From Pseudomonas sp. AL03 (lineage in GTDB: Bacteria > Pseudomonadota > Gammaproteobacteria > Pseudomonadales > Pseudomonadaceae), in assembly GCF_029960815.1 (NCBI RefSeq), contig NZ_JASBRE010000012.1, forward strand, positions 62,001-126,000: a DNA stretch of 64,000 nucleotides. Direction: 5' to 3'. A program made the translations under genes and the position numbers. A model generated the notes under the pieces. The model was not told where the DNA came from, did no database searches, and worked only from the letters and a program-made list of their open reading frames with translations. Position 1 is the first letter of the stretch. The number at the start of each line of letters is the position of its first letter. Shown one piece after another: positions 38,371-47,107 of this stretch.

Positions 38371-39810
38371 ATGAGTGAAATCCAAAGCGGCCAGGCGACC
38401 GACGGCCTCCGCCACGCAGACATCCTGATCGTCGGCGGTGGCCTCAGCGGCGCAATGCTGGCGGCGCAGTTGCTACGCCTGCCGGGCAAACGCCAGGTGC
38501 TGGTGATCGAACCCCGCGCCGAACTGGGACGGGGCGAGGCGTACAGCGCGGTCGAGTTGGGTCACACGCTCAACGGCAATGCGGCGCGGATGAGCGTCGA
38601 CCCGGACAACGCCGACGACCTGACCCAATGGCTGACCGAGTACATCGCGGCCGGCGGCTGGCCGGAGTCTGACGAGCAACAGGTGCCGGTCAGCGAATTG
38701 TTCCCGCCCCGGGGGATGTTCGGTCTGTACGTGCAGCAGCGCCTGTCTGAAGCGCAAGCGGTGGGCGCCGTGAACAAGTCAACCGTCGAGCATGTCCGGG
38801 CCGAGGTGGTTGACCTGCAAACCCGGGACGATTCGGTGCTGCTGACGTTGAGTGACGGGCAACGCTTGCAGGGCGTTTATGCGGTGTTGGCGACCGGGAT
38901 GTTCCCCGCTGCGCGCACGCCACAGACCGAGTCCAGCGGCTTGAACGGCGCTGCGCTTGATCCGTGGGATGTCGCCGCCATGCAACAACTCGATCCGCAG
39001 TCGACCGTGCTGATCATCGGATCGGGCCTGACCATGGTCGATGCCGTGGTGTCGCTGGAACAGGCCGGGCATTGCGGGCCAATCGACGTGTTTTCCCGTC
39101 ATGGCTTGCTGCCCCACGTGCGTCGACAGCCACCGGCCTGGGCAGATTTTCTCGCCGAGGATCAGAGCATTCGTACGCCGCGTCAACTGATGCGCGAACT
39201 GCGTCGGCATTGCCGGGACGCCATCGCTCAAGGCATCGACTGGCAGGCGCCGCTCGACACCGTGCGGGCGCACATCGGCCGCTTGTGGAATCAGGCGACG
39301 GACGTGCAGCGTCGGCAGTTTGTGCGGCATGTGCGGCCCTGGTGGGAAAGTCACCACCACCGTTCGCCGCCATTGAGTGCAGAGTTGGTGGAACGCTTGC
39401 GCAAGGAAGGGCGGTTGCGGATTCAAGCGGCGTCGTTCAAAGGGCTGGCGCCTTCAGTGGACGGAGCAGTGAGCCTGCGCATTCGGCGTCGTGGTGAATC
39501 AGAAACCACCGTTGTCAGCGGCGCGGCGTTGATCAATTCCAGCGGCATCGAATATGACTGGCGGCGAGTGGCTCGACCGCTGCCACAACAACTGCTGGCG
39601 CGCGGACTTGTACGGCCGGGGCCGTTAGCGCTGGGGATTGCAGCGGCGTCGGATGGCGCGGTGTTGGGCGCCGATGAACACGTCGCTAGCCGTCTGTTTG
39701 CCATGGGTCCACCGCTACGCGGCATGTGGTGGGAAAGCACCGCAGTGACCGACGTGGCGAGCCAGGCAAAAGCCCTCGCAGCGCGACTGGCAACAACGCC
39801 GCCCCTGTAG
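38371..39810 (+). CDS. FAD/NAD(P)-binding protein (COG4529 type)
   Basis: 479 residues. N-terminal dinucleotide motif ILIVGGGLSGAMLAAQLL, then the NADPH-like ATGMFPAARTPQTE and a second nucleotide site VLIIGSGLTMVDAVVSLEQ. The HxRHGLLPHVRR segment and GEAYSAVELGHTLNGNAARM resemble flavoproteins of the hydroxyacylglutathione/lysine-hydroxylase-like FAD_NAD_binding_9 family. The reaction is unknown. An isolated gene; the next feature downstream is a transposase remnant. Confidence 0.8.
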   Translation: MSEIQSGQATDGLRHADILIVGGGLSGAMLAAQLLRLPGKRQVLVIEPRAELGRGEAYSAVELGHTLNGNAARMSVDPDNADDLTQWLTEYIAAGGWPESDEQQVPVSELFPPRGMFGLYVQQRLSEAQAVGAVNKSTVEHVRAEVVDLQTRDDSVLLTLSDGQRLQGVYAVLATGMFPAARTPQTESSGLNGAALDPWDVAAMQQLDPQSTVLIIGSGLTMVDAVVSLEQAGHCGPIDVFSRHGLLPHVRRQPPAWADFLAEDQSIRTPRQLMRELRRHCRDAIAQGIDWQAPLDTVRAHIGRLWNQATDVQRRQFVRHVRPWWESHHHRSPPLSAELVERLRKEGRLRIQAASFKGLAPSVDGAVSLRIRRRGESETTVVSGAALINSSGIEYDWRRVARPLPQQLLARGLVRPGPLALGIAAASDGAVLGADEHVASRLFAMGPPLRGMWWESTAVTDVASQAKALAARLATTPPL

Positions 39811-39825
39811 ATACCGTCTTGAACC

Positions 39826-39951
39826 TCACCGGGCAAGCGCAAGTTTCGGGTCATAGGGTTGACCCGACTTGAGCACGCCGTAAACAAAGTGCAGCAGCTT
39901 GCGCATCGCTGCGCAGTTGTACTGTCGCGGGTGCTTATACAGAGGGACACA
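39826..39951 (-). mobile_element. C-terminal remnant of an IS110-type transposase
   Basis: A minus-strand frame reads PLYKHPRQYNCAAMRKLLHF then VYGVLKSGQPYDPKLALAR and stops at 39826-39828. The AAMRKLLHxxYGVLKSGxPxDP pattern is typical of the extreme C-terminus of IS110/IS1111 transposases. An in-frame stop occurs shortly upstream, and no other transposase part or terminal repeat is visible. It marks a past insertion and deletion next to the response regulator. Confidence 0.55.
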
Positions 39952-39994
39952 AAACCCTATGAAAAACGCTCCTCAGGTACTGCTGGGGAAAGCT

Positions 39995-40726
39995 TCATGA
40001 TTCTGCGCCGAGCAATTCCACTGGGTAGGAGAACACGTAGCCTTCGTTGCGCACGGTTTTGATGTAAGTGGATTCCCGCGAGTCATCCATCAATCGTTGG
40101 CGCAGACGACTGACCAGCAAGTCGATGGAGCGGTCGAACAGGTCGGCGTCGCGGCCTTGGGTCAGATTGAGCAACTGGTCACGGCTGAGCACCCGTCGCG
40201 GGTGATCAAGGAACACGCGCAGTAAACGGTACTCGGCACCACTGAGGGCAACCATCGTACCGTCTTCGTCGAGTAAATGGCGGGCGGTGGTGTCCAGGCG
40301 CCAGCGACCGAAACCCAGCAATCGGCCGCTTTCGGTGATCAGCAGGTTGGGTGGCAGCATCCGCGTACGGCGCAATACGGCGTTGATCCGCGCCAGCAAC
40401 TCGCGGGCGGCGAAGGGTTTGGTCAGGTAGTCGTCGGCGCCCATTTCCAGGCCGAGGATGCGATCGGTTTCGTCATTGCGTGCGGTGAGCATCAGGATCG
40501 GCGTGGCTTTGTGCTTGCCCGAACGCAGTTCGCGGCACAGCAGCAGGCCGTCATCGCCGGGCATCATGATGTCCAGCACGATCAGGTCCACCTGATTGGT
40601 TTCCAGAGAACTGCGCATCTGCCGGCCATCGGCGACCACAGTGGTGCGCAGCCCGTTCTTTTTCAGGTAATTGCCGACCAGCTCGCGAATCTCCCGGTCG
40701 TCGTCGACGATGAGGATGTGGTTCAC
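39995..40726 (-). CDS. Orphan OmpR-family response regulator
   Basis: 243 residues from GTG 40726 (VNHILIVDDD). Receiver residues D8-D9-D10, phosphoacceptor D52 in LIVLDIMMPGDDG, K103 in LTKPF. The C-terminal winged helix ends LFDRSIDLLVSRLRQRL with IKTVRNEGYVFS. No histidine kinase is adjacent on either side. Its start codon directly abuts the beginning of a truncated hydrolase on the other strand, so its native promoter region may have been lost. Confidence 0.87.
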   Translation of the reverse strand: MNHILIVDDDREIRELVGNYLKKNGLRTTVVADGRQMRSSLETNQVDLIVLDIMMPGDDGLLLCRELRSGKHKATPILMLTARNDETDRILGLEMGADDYLTKPFAARELLARINAVLRRTRMLPPNLLITESGRLLGFGRWRLDTTARHLLDEDGTMVALSGAEYRLLRVFLDHPRRVLSRDQLLNLTQGRDADLFDRSIDLLVSRLRQRLMDDSRESTYIKTVRNEGYVFSYPVELLGAES

Positions 40727-40963
40727 ATGTTTACGCTGAAGTCGGCCCCGGTCATTACGGTGCCGACCATCAGGATGGAAGGAGACGCCAACGGGGCGCC
40801 GCATCCGGCTGCCGAGGATTATGCCAAGCGCTTCACCGGCAAATATGAGTACCGACTCATCAATGGCGGCATCGGCCACAACTTGCCGCAGGAAGATACG
40901 CAGGCCTTTGCCAGGGCAGTGATCGATGCGGATCACCTCTTAGCATTAGTGCCGCGAGCTTGA
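40727..40963 (+). pseudogene. C-terminal fragment of an alpha/beta hydrolase
   Basis: 78 residues remain: APVITVPTIRMEGDANGAPH, KRFTGKYEYRLINGGIGHNL, then PQEDTQAFARAVIDADHL. The GxGHNLPQE segment carries the catalytic His at the usual distance from the C-terminus of alpha/beta hydrolases. The nucleophile Ser elbow and the rest of the fold are missing. The break lies exactly where the response regulator gene starts on the opposite strand. Confidence 0.7.
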
Positions 40964-40977
40964 GGCATTAATTTGCT

Positions 40978-41009
40978 GATCGTTCCCACGCGGGAGCGTG
41001 GGAATGATC
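40978..41009. repeat. Minimal GATCGTTCCCACG hairpin
   Basis: GATCGTTCCCACG at 40978-40990 pairs with CGTGGGAATGATC at 40997-41009 around a 6-base loop; one arm mismatch. Same family as the two elements flanking iolH. It ends 11 bases before the ppnN stop codon position and may serve as terminator. Confidence 0.7.
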
Positions 41010-41019
41010 TTTCGCCGAG

Positions 41020-42393
41020 CTACGCAACCACCTGATAACACGGCACATACGCCGCGCCACCGGGCAGTTTCATTCGGTGCTGGGCGACGAAGGCTTTGAG
41101 CAGTTGATCCAGCGGTTGCATGACCGCCGCATCGCCACGGATCTGGTACGGCCCATGCTCTTCGATCAGGCGGATGCCCTTGTCCTTGACGTTGCCGGCG
41201 ACGATGCCGGAGAACGCACGGCGCAGGTTGGCGGCCAGTTCGTGGGCCGGCAGGTTGCGGCTCAGTTTCAGGTTGGCCATGTTTTCGTGGGTCGGATCGA
41301 ACGGGCGCTGGAAGCCTTCGTCGATCTTCAGCAGCCAGTTGAAATGGAATGCGTCGTTGCGCTCGCGGCGGAACTGTTTGACCGCTTTGAGGCCTTGAGT
41401 CATTTGACGCGCGACTTCAACCGGGTCGTCGATGATGATCTCGTAATGTTGTTTTGCCGCTTCACCCAACGTGGCGCCGACAAACGCGTCCAGTTGCTCC
41501 AGATACGGCGCGGCATGTTTCGGTCCGGTGAGGACCACGGGGAAGGGCACGCCTGCATTGTCCGGGTGCATCAGGATGCCGAGCAGGTACAGGAACTCTT
41601 CGGCCGTGCCGGCGCCGCCCGGGAAAATGATGATGCCATGGCCGACGCGGACGAAGGCTTCCAGACGTTTTTCGATGTCCGGCAGGATCACCAGTTCGTT
41701 GACGATCGGGTTTGGCGCTTCGGCGGCGATGATGCCTGGCTCGGTCAAGCCGAGGTAGCGGCCGCCGTGGATACGCTGCTTGGCGTGGGCGATGGTCGCG
41801 CCTTTCATCGGGCCTTTCATCACGCCAGGACCGCAACCGGTGCAGATGTCGAGGCTGCGCAGGCCCAGTTCGTGGCCGACTTTCTTGGTGTATTTGTATT
41901 CTTCGGTGTTGATCGAGTGGCCGCCCCAGCACACCACGATCTTCGGCTCGACGCCGGGGCGCAGGGTGCGGGCATTGCGCAGCAGGTGAAACACGTAGTC
42001 GCTGATGCCCTGGGAGGTGCTCAGGTCGATGCGTTGGGCGTCGAGTTCGTTTTCGGTGTAGACGATGTCGCGCAGGGCGCTGAAGAGCATTTCGCGGGTG
42101 CTGGCGATCATTTCGCCATCGACGAAGGCGTCGGCCGGGGCGTTCAGCAGTTCGAGACGTACGCCGCGGTCCTGCTGGTGAATGCGGATTTCGAAATCTT
42201 TGTAGGCTTCGAGGATGGTTTTGGCGTTATCAACATGGGCGCCGGTATTGAGGATGGCCAGGGCGCACTGGCGAAATAAGGTGTAAGTGCTGCCGGATCC
42301 GGCTTCGCTCAGTTGCTGTACTTCACGTTGAGAGAGGGTTTCCAGGCTGCCTTTAGGGCTGACCGAGGCGTTGATTACTTGTCGTTGGGTCAT
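41020..42393 (-). CDS. ppnN: Nucleotide 5'-monophosphate nucleosidase PpnN
   Basis: 457 residues. An N-terminal regulatory domain is followed by a LOG-like (lysine decarboxylase-like Rossmann) domain with CTGCGPGVMKGPMKGA and the catalytic PGGAGTAEE, then a C-terminal domain with FHFNWLLKIDEGFQ. It hydrolyses purine and pyrimidine NMPs to base plus ribose-5-phosphate and is known in enterics to be stimulated by ppGpp. Full length for the family. Single-gene unit in a cytoplasmic nucleotide-salvage role. Confidence 0.93.
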   Translation of the reverse strand: MTQRQVINASVSPKGSLETLSQREVQQLSEAGSGSTYTLFRQCALAILNTGAHVDNAKTILEAYKDFEIRIHQQDRGVRLELLNAPADAFVDGEMIASTREMLFSALRDIVYTENELDAQRIDLSTSQGISDYVFHLLRNARTLRPGVEPKIVVCWGGHSINTEEYKYTKKVGHELGLRSLDICTGCGPGVMKGPMKGATIAHAKQRIHGGRYLGLTEPGIIAAEAPNPIVNELVILPDIEKRLEAFVRVGHGIIIFPGGAGTAEEFLYLLGILMHPDNAGVPFPVVLTGPKHAAPYLEQLDAFVGATLGEAAKQHYEIIIDDPVEVARQMTQGLKAVKQFRRERNDAFHFNWLLKIDEGFQRPFDPTHENMANLKLSRNLPAHELAANLRRAFSGIVAGNVKDKGIRLIEEHGPYQIRGDAAVMQPLDQLLKAFVAQHRMKLPGGAAYVPCYQVVA

Positions 42394-42604
42394 TCAATGA
42401 TCCTTAAAACGATGCCATTCATACAGGCAACTGGCATCCGAATGGTATGTATCCATGAAAGAAGATGGCACGAACTGCGCTGTATCGCCATTTCCCCGTT
42501 TGACGATGAAAAGTTGAAAAGGAGCCTCAGCATAGCTAAATCCCCTGCAGAGGCGATAATGCCCCGCAGTCTTTTTACCCATGCCCTCAAGGAAACCCGT
42601 CGCG

Positions 42605-43132
42605 ATGTTCGAAATACAGCCGCAGAACCCCGAACACTATCGAAGCCAGACGCGACGCAGCACAGTGATCATAGCCCTGATTTTCCTGGCCCTGGCGATG
42701 GTGCTCTCCACCGTGGCGGTGGCGCTGTTCGGTGAGCCCGACGGCGACAATCTGCGATTTAACGTCGGTGGCGTGTTTGTGGCGGTACTGCTGATGGCAG
42801 CGTTGATGCGTGGCACGTTCTGGACCCGGCAATGGATGGCCCCGGCAGTTTACGGCTGGCAGCTCAAGCGCAGTTTGATGAGCATCACCAACGTCATGCA
42901 TCAGGTGACGGCGGCGGTGGAGAAGGAGGATCCGAGCGCCATGAAGCTGCTGCGTTTCTATCATCTGGGGTTGAGCCAGATGCACGAGTTGGACGGCAAC
43001 TCCAGTGATCACAGCCAATTGACCCGAGAGATGGATCAGCACAAGGCACGGATGGAAGCGCTGGGTATCGAGACGGATCAAACGCAATTGAATCCGGCCT
43101 GGATCGAGGCCGTCAAGCAGGTGCCTCGGTAG
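42605..43132 (+). CDS. DUF3087 family two-helix membrane protein
   Basis: 175 residues from ATG 42605 with AAGGA about 12 bases upstream. Two hydrophobic helices (VIIALIFLALAMVLSTVAVA and VGGVFVAVLLMAALMRGTFW) precede a cytoplasmic helical domain (MHQVTAAVEKEDPSAMKLLR, FYHLGLSQMHELDGNSSDHS). Matches DUF3087. Function unknown. Divergent from ppnN with 211 bases between. Confidence 0.82.
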   Translation: MFEIQPQNPEHYRSQTRRSTVIIALIFLALAMVLSTVAVALFGEPDGDNLRFNVGGVFVAVLLMAALMRGTFWTRQWMAPAVYGWQLKRSLMSITNVMHQVTAAVEKEDPSAMKLLRFYHLGLSQMHELDGNSSDHSQLTREMDQHKARMEALGIETDQTQLNPAWIEAVKQVPR

Positions 43133-43168
43133 GACCTCTGGTGTGGGCAGAAACCGCTCAGTTAGGTC

Positions 43169-43229
43169 TAATGCCAATCAGCTAAGTCATTTCAGCTGCT
43201 ACGGATCGCGGTTAAACTGACTGGCATTA
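43169..43229. repeat. 13-bp inverted repeat pair TAATGCCA(A/G)TCAG
   Basis: TAATGCCAATCAG at 43169-43181 is mirrored with one mismatch by CTGACTGGCATTA at 43217-43229, 35 bases apart. The sequence recalls ends of some Pseudomonas insertion sequences, so it could be a solo MITE-like remnant or a regulatory hairpin before the diguanylate cyclase gene. A CACCC-TATC-GGGTG mini-hairpin follows at 43232-43244. Confidence 0.4.
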
Positions 43230-43350
43230 CGCACCCTATCGGGTGTTTGATGATGCATAGTCGCCTTGCACCAGGCGGCTCATACCCGCCAGGGGTCATA
43301 AAAAGGCCGAACGGGAAGTTTCGCCATGGGGTCAGAATTCAAGGAGCGTC

Positions 43351-44928
43351 ATGGGTCATCCGTCCGTTAAAGATCGAATTGAACAAGCCCGTCACGGCAT
43401 TCCCTTGATAGCCGAGCAGGTCGGGGTAACGCTCAAGGTTCGCTCTGCAGTGTTTCTGCTGGTCGCGGTGTGCCTGTCCATGACGGCTATCGTGATGTGG
43501 GAAGCCTGGAACTCGCGCCAGTACCATCTGCATGACAAGGCAGTGGCGATGTCCAACCTTGCGCAGACCCTGGCCTCGCAGGCGCAGGCGTCGATCAAGC
43601 AAGCCGATACGCTGCTGTTTACCCTGGTGGATCGCCTCGAAAACGACGGTTTCGACCAGGCCAGGATGCCCGGGCTGGAGCGATTGCTCAGGGCCCAGCG
43701 CAGCGAGTTGGGCCAGCTCCATGGCTTGTTCGTGTATGACGAAAAAGGTCGCTGGGTTGTCAATTCCAATGGTGCCGTCGTGCCCGATGCGAACAATGCC
43801 GACCGTGAATACTTCATCTTCCATCGTGATCATCCTGATCGAGGGCCCCACATTGGCCCGTCGATCAAGAGCCGTTCGAGCGGTGAATGGATCATGACGG
43901 TTTCCCGCCGGATCAATCATCCGGATGGCAGCTTTGCCGGCGTGGCGCTGGCAAGCCTCTATCTCAGCCACTTCCTTGCGCTCTACAACAGCATCGACAT
44001 GGGCGGTAACGGCGTGATCAACCTGATCGCCGATGACGCCACCATCGTTGTTCGCCGGCCGTTCAAAGAAGCTGAAATCGGCACCAGCGTCGCCAAGGGG
44101 CTGCTGTTTACGCAACTGTTGCCCAAGGGCGATTCGGGCACGGCAACGGTTCCGTCCTATGTGGATGGGGTCGAGCGTGTGGTCGGGTTTCGCAGGGTCG
44201 CCGGTTATCCGCTGATCATCTTTGCAGCGTTGAATAAAGAAGAAGTCCTGGCAGCCTGGCGTAAGGAGGTACTGCTGAGTGCCGGGATCGTCTCGTTGTT
44301 CCTGGGATTTCTGGGTGTACTCGGTTATCGCCTCATACGCCTCATGACGCAGCAGAATCACGTGCAGAGCGTATTGCTGGATGCGCAGGAAAAGCTGATC
44401 GAGGTCAACCGCAGTCTTGAGTTGCTAGCCCTGGAGGATGCACTGACCGGGCTTTCCAACCGGCGTCAGTTCGATCATTTCATCCTTGCTGAAATGGGCC
44501 GCGCCAGGCGCAACCAGACCCATCTTGCGCTGCTGATGATCGATGTCGATCACTTCAAGAGCTTTAATGATCTTTACGGCCATGTGGCCGGCGATGAGTG
44601 TTTGCGCAACATCAGCACGATCATCAGGGACAACATGAAGCGCCCCGGCGACCTGGCTGCGCGCTATGGCGGCGAAGAGTTTGCGGTAGTTCTGCCCGGG
44701 ACCGATTACGTGGGGGCGTTTATGATGGCGGAAAAAATCCGGCGCGCGGTTCAGCAGGCAGGCATCGAGCACAGTGCAGGTGCTGAAGGCACGGTGACGG
44801 TCAGCCTCGGCGTCGCCGCTTACGATCCGACGTCCCAGGCCCAGCCAGATGACTTGGTGGGTGCCGCCGACAAGGCGCTTTACGTGGCCAAGGCCAGCGG
44901 CCGGAACATGAGCGTTATTGCCAACTGA
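43351..44928 (+). CDS. Membrane-bound diguanylate cyclase with periplasmic Cache sensor
   Basis: 525 residues. Helix 1 (about 30-51) and helix 2 (about 302-324) flank a periplasmic double-Cache-like sensor (GLFVYDEKGRWVVNSNG, NADREYFIFHRDHPDRGPHI). A short linker coiled coil leads to a GGDEF domain (about 365-525) with DALTGLSNRRQFD and the active-site GGEEF. An RxxD inhibitory I-site (RPGD) lies 5 residues upstream, so product inhibition is expected. It makes cyclic di-GMP from two GTP in response to an extracellular small molecule. AAGGAG precedes the ATG. Confidence 0.92.
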   Translation: MGHPSVKDRIEQARHGIPLIAEQVGVTLKVRSAVFLLVAVCLSMTAIVMWEAWNSRQYHLHDKAVAMSNLAQTLASQAQASIKQADTLLFTLVDRLENDGFDQARMPGLERLLRAQRSELGQLHGLFVYDEKGRWVVNSNGAVVPDANNADREYFIFHRDHPDRGPHIGPSIKSRSSGEWIMTVSRRINHPDGSFAGVALASLYLSHFLALYNSIDMGGNGVINLIADDATIVVRRPFKEAEIGTSVAKGLLFTQLLPKGDSGTATVPSYVDGVERVVGFRRVAGYPLIIFAALNKEEVLAAWRKEVLLSAGIVSLFLGFLGVLGYRLIRLMTQQNHVQSVLLDAQEKLIEVNRSLELLALEDALTGLSNRRQFDHFILAEMGRARRNQTHLALLMIDVDHFKSFNDLYGHVAGDECLRNISTIIRDNMKRPGDLAARYGGEEFAVVLPGTDYVGAFMMAEKIRRAVQQAGIEHSAGAEGTVTVSLGVAAYDPTSQAQPDDLVGAADKALYVAKASGRNMSVIAN

Positions 44929-44999
44929 ATTCAAACAAACCGGTCACAGGGGAATCCTTGAGCGGAAAAGATCAAAAGATTGTCCGACCGCGGCGGCAG

Positions 45000-45374
45000 C
45001 TACGCGCCCGTTGGGCGCTGCCACAGCCTGATCACCCGAAGATAGACCAGCACGTTGATCGCCAGCACCACGCTGCCCAGTCCCAGCTGAATCGCTGGCG
45101 TCAGGCCCGCCGGGTAAATGACCGGCCACACGTAATGTTCGATGAAACCGCCGCCATAGCCGGTTTGCCCGGCCGCGTGACGCATGAGATTTTCCCACTC
45201 GGTCAGCGGGCAGGCCAGGTGGAAGACTTCCACCGATACGCCCCACGCAGCCACGGGCAGGTGCCACCAGATCAGGGGGCGCCATTTGAGCACCAGCAGC
45301 CCGCCGAACAGCACGAACAGAATGAACAACAGATGAAACAGCACCAGCCCGTCGGCCGCGATTCGGTACAGCAT
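45000..45374 (-). CDS. DUF2784 family membrane protein
   Basis: 124 residues, three to four helices, including VLFHLLFILFVLFGGLLVLK. The family signature WWHLPVAAWGVSVEVFHLAC is followed by PLTEWENLMRHAAGQTGYGG and FIEHYVWPVIYP. Function unknown; inner membrane. Convergent with the diguanylate cyclase gene. Confidence 0.82.
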   Translation of the reverse strand: MLYRIAADGLVLFHLLFILFVLFGGLLVLKWRPLIWWHLPVAAWGVSVEVFHLACPLTEWENLMRHAAGQTGYGGGFIEHYVWPVIYPAGLTPAIQLGLGSVVLAINVLVYLRVIRLWQRPTGA

Positions 45375-45599
45375 GTCGACTCCCTGACGCGTTATGGGAA
45401 TCGCTCCATGGTACTCGGGCGGGTTGCTCGTGCTCTATCGATTGTTTGCGGCTCCGCAGCACGCATCCTTGCGGTGAGCTTGGCGAATCAAGCGTGCAGT
45501 CGATGAATGGCACAAGTTCGCAGCAGTGCGCAAGATTGTTCAAGCCATCGGCCGCAACTGCTGGCACAGTCTGAGGTCTTTCCCTGGTTGAAGAGCGTT

Positions 45600-46298
45600 A
45601 TGTCCAATTCACTCATGCCGCGCAGTGCCTTTCTTCGCGGCGCTGCGGCGATCATGCCGTTGTCCCTGGCGACCGCGCCCTGGGGACTGCTGGCCGGCTC
45701 CATGGCCATCGAGGCCAATCTCACGCCCCTGCAAGGCCAGGGTTTGTCGAGCATCGTGTTTGCCGGGGCTGCGCAACTTGTGGCTATTGGCATGCTCAAG
45801 GGCGGTGCCGGGATCTTTTCGATTCTGTTGACCACGTTGTTGCTGACCTCCCAGCATTTGCTGTACGGCATGAGTATGCGTCCGGTGATTTCGCCGTTGC
45901 CGGGTCGCTGGCGTGTGGGGTTGGGCTTTTTGCTCACCGACGAGCTGTTCGCCCTGACCAGTCAGCATGACAAACAGCAGTTCAACCGTTGGTACGCCCT
46001 TGGCGTGGGCCTGACGTTTTACATCGCCTGGAACCTCTTTACCCTGGCCGGCATCGTGCTGGGCAGCAGCATTCCGGGGCTGGAACATCTGGGGCTGGAC
46101 TTCTCCATCGCGGCGACTTTTATCGCCTTGATCACCCCGGTGGTGCGAAGCGTGCCGACCGTGGTGTGCGTGGCGGTGTCGCTGTTGTGTTCGGTGCTGT
46201 TCAGCTACTGGCAGTGGGGTTCGGCGCTGGTGGTGTCAGGGTTGGCGGGCATGACCGCCGGCTTTATCTGCAACAAATTCTACGGTGGACGCACATGA
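45600..46298 (+). CDS. azlC: AzlC-family branched-chain amino acid exporter, large subunit
   Basis: 232 residues from ATG 45600. Several hydrophobic helices with the family marks APWGLLAGSMAIEANLTPLQ, SSIVFAGAAQLVAIGML and SQHLLYGMSMRPVISPLPGR. It overlaps the small-subunit gene by 4 bases (ATGA). AzlCD pairs export branched-chain or other amino acids across the inner membrane; exact substrate not visible. Confidence 0.87.
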   Translation: MSNSLMPRSAFLRGAAAIMPLSLATAPWGLLAGSMAIEANLTPLQGQGLSSIVFAGAAQLVAIGMLKGGAGIFSILLTTLLLTSQHLLYGMSMRPVISPLPGRWRVGLGFLLTDELFALTSQHDKQQFNRWYALGVGLTFYIAWNLFTLAGIVLGSSIPGLEHLGLDFSIAATFIALITPVVRSVPTVVCVAVSLLCSVLFSYWQWGSALVVSGLAGMTAGFICNKFYGGRT

Positions 46299-46609
46299 TG
46301 GTCTGGGCGGTTATTGTCGGTATGGGGATACTGGTTTTCCTGAACCGCTATGTGTTTCTGGAGCCTCGGCTGCCCGTGCGCTTGAGCAGTAATGCGCGAC
46401 AGTTCCTGGGTTTTGCGGTACCGGGCATGCTGACCGCGATCTGCGGGCCGATCGTGTTCATGCCGGACAAGCAGCTGAATTTACAGTGGGACAACCCGTA
46501 TCTGATCAGTTCGCTGGTGGCAGTGGGGCTGGTGCTGTACACCCGCAATACCTTGCTCAGCATGGTGTTGAGCATGGGGTTTTTCTTTTTGCTGCGCTGG
46601 TGGCTCTAA
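46295..46609 (+). CDS. azlD: AzlD-family small subunit of amino acid exporter
   Basis: 104 residues, three to four helices. VIVGMGILVFLNRYVFLE, RQFLGFAVPGMLTAICGPIV and LVAVGLVLYTRNTLLSMVLS match AzlD. The first ATG is embedded in the azlC stop (ATGA), implying coupled translation and an equimolar complex. Confidence 0.85.
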   Translation: MMVWAVIVGMGILVFLNRYVFLEPRLPVRLSSNARQFLGFAVPGMLTAICGPIVFMPDKQLNLQWDNPYLISSLVAVGLVLYTRNTLLSMVLSMGFFFLLRWWL

Positions 46610-46669
46610 ATCGTTCCCGTCGAAACTGTTCTACGCTTAAAGGAGATCCCTTCAGGAAGAGAGGTGAGC

Positions 46670-46828
46670 ATGGCAAATGATCCAAAGCGTCCGAACCCGG
46701 ATGAAGAGCTGGATGAACCCACGGAAGAGGAGCTCAAGCGACAGCGGCGTTCGACGCCGGACTGGAAGCACCCCGACGACGGTAAAGAGCTGTCAGATCG
46801 CGACCAGGAGCGTCCGCTGAAGCCTTGA
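46670..46828 (+). CDS. Small highly charged protein, 52 residues
   Basis: ATG 46670 to TGA 46826-46828, with GAGGTG 3-8 bases upstream. It encodes MANDPKRPNPDEELDEPTEE followed by ELKRQRRSTPDWKHPDDGKE and LSDRDQERPLKP. It is disordered-looking, with alternating acidic and basic runs and no hydrophobic core. A perfect terminator begins 19 bases after the stop, which supports a real transcription unit. Function unknown. Confidence 0.62.
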   Translation: MANDPKRPNPDEELDEPTEEELKRQRRSTPDWKHPDDGKELSDRDQERPLKP

Positions 46829-46846
46829 CCGATTTGCACATACAAC

Positions 46847-46878
46847 AAGCCCCGCGCTATCAAACGGGGCTTTTCTTT
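46847..46878 (+). terminator. Rho-independent terminator
   Basis: AAGCCCCG at 46847-46854 pairs with CGGGGCTT at 46865-46872, followed by TTCTTT. It closes the small-protein unit and possibly azlCD. Confidence 0.85.
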
Positions 46879-46888
46879 CGACGATTAT

Positions 46889-47107
46889 TTAATTCAGATC
46901 GCTTCGTTCCAGCGAATGTGTGTAATGCCCAATTGCTGCGCTTCGATACGCGCGGTTACGGGGATGGACCAGTTGCGCCGCCAGCTCCTGACGAATGCTG
47001 CTGGGGCGATTGTCCATTACCAGCCCCGATCACTGAGGTACAGCGCTTCATCCACGTCGTGGGTCACCAACAGCCGCGCTGAAGGGTTCGTCGAGCAACA
47101 GCACTGG
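46889..47107 (-). pseudogene. Wreck of a sulfonate/nitrate-type ABC ATPase
   Basis: Minus-strand pieces of one ATPase remain in shifting frames: VLLLDEPFSA (Walker B), then after an internal loss LVTHDVDEALYLSDR (switch His), then LVMDNRPSSIRQELAAQLVH PRNR in another frame. The Walker A and signature parts are gone. At least two frame breaks are visible. This matches the C-terminal part of SsuB/TauB-like proteins. It adjoins the binding-protein fragment on the other strand at about 47106. Confidence 0.65.

Noticed and set aside
44944..45567. 207-codon minus-strand frame covering the DUF2784 gene
   Set aside because: Different frame from the DUF2784 protein, whose membrane helices and family motifs are clear.
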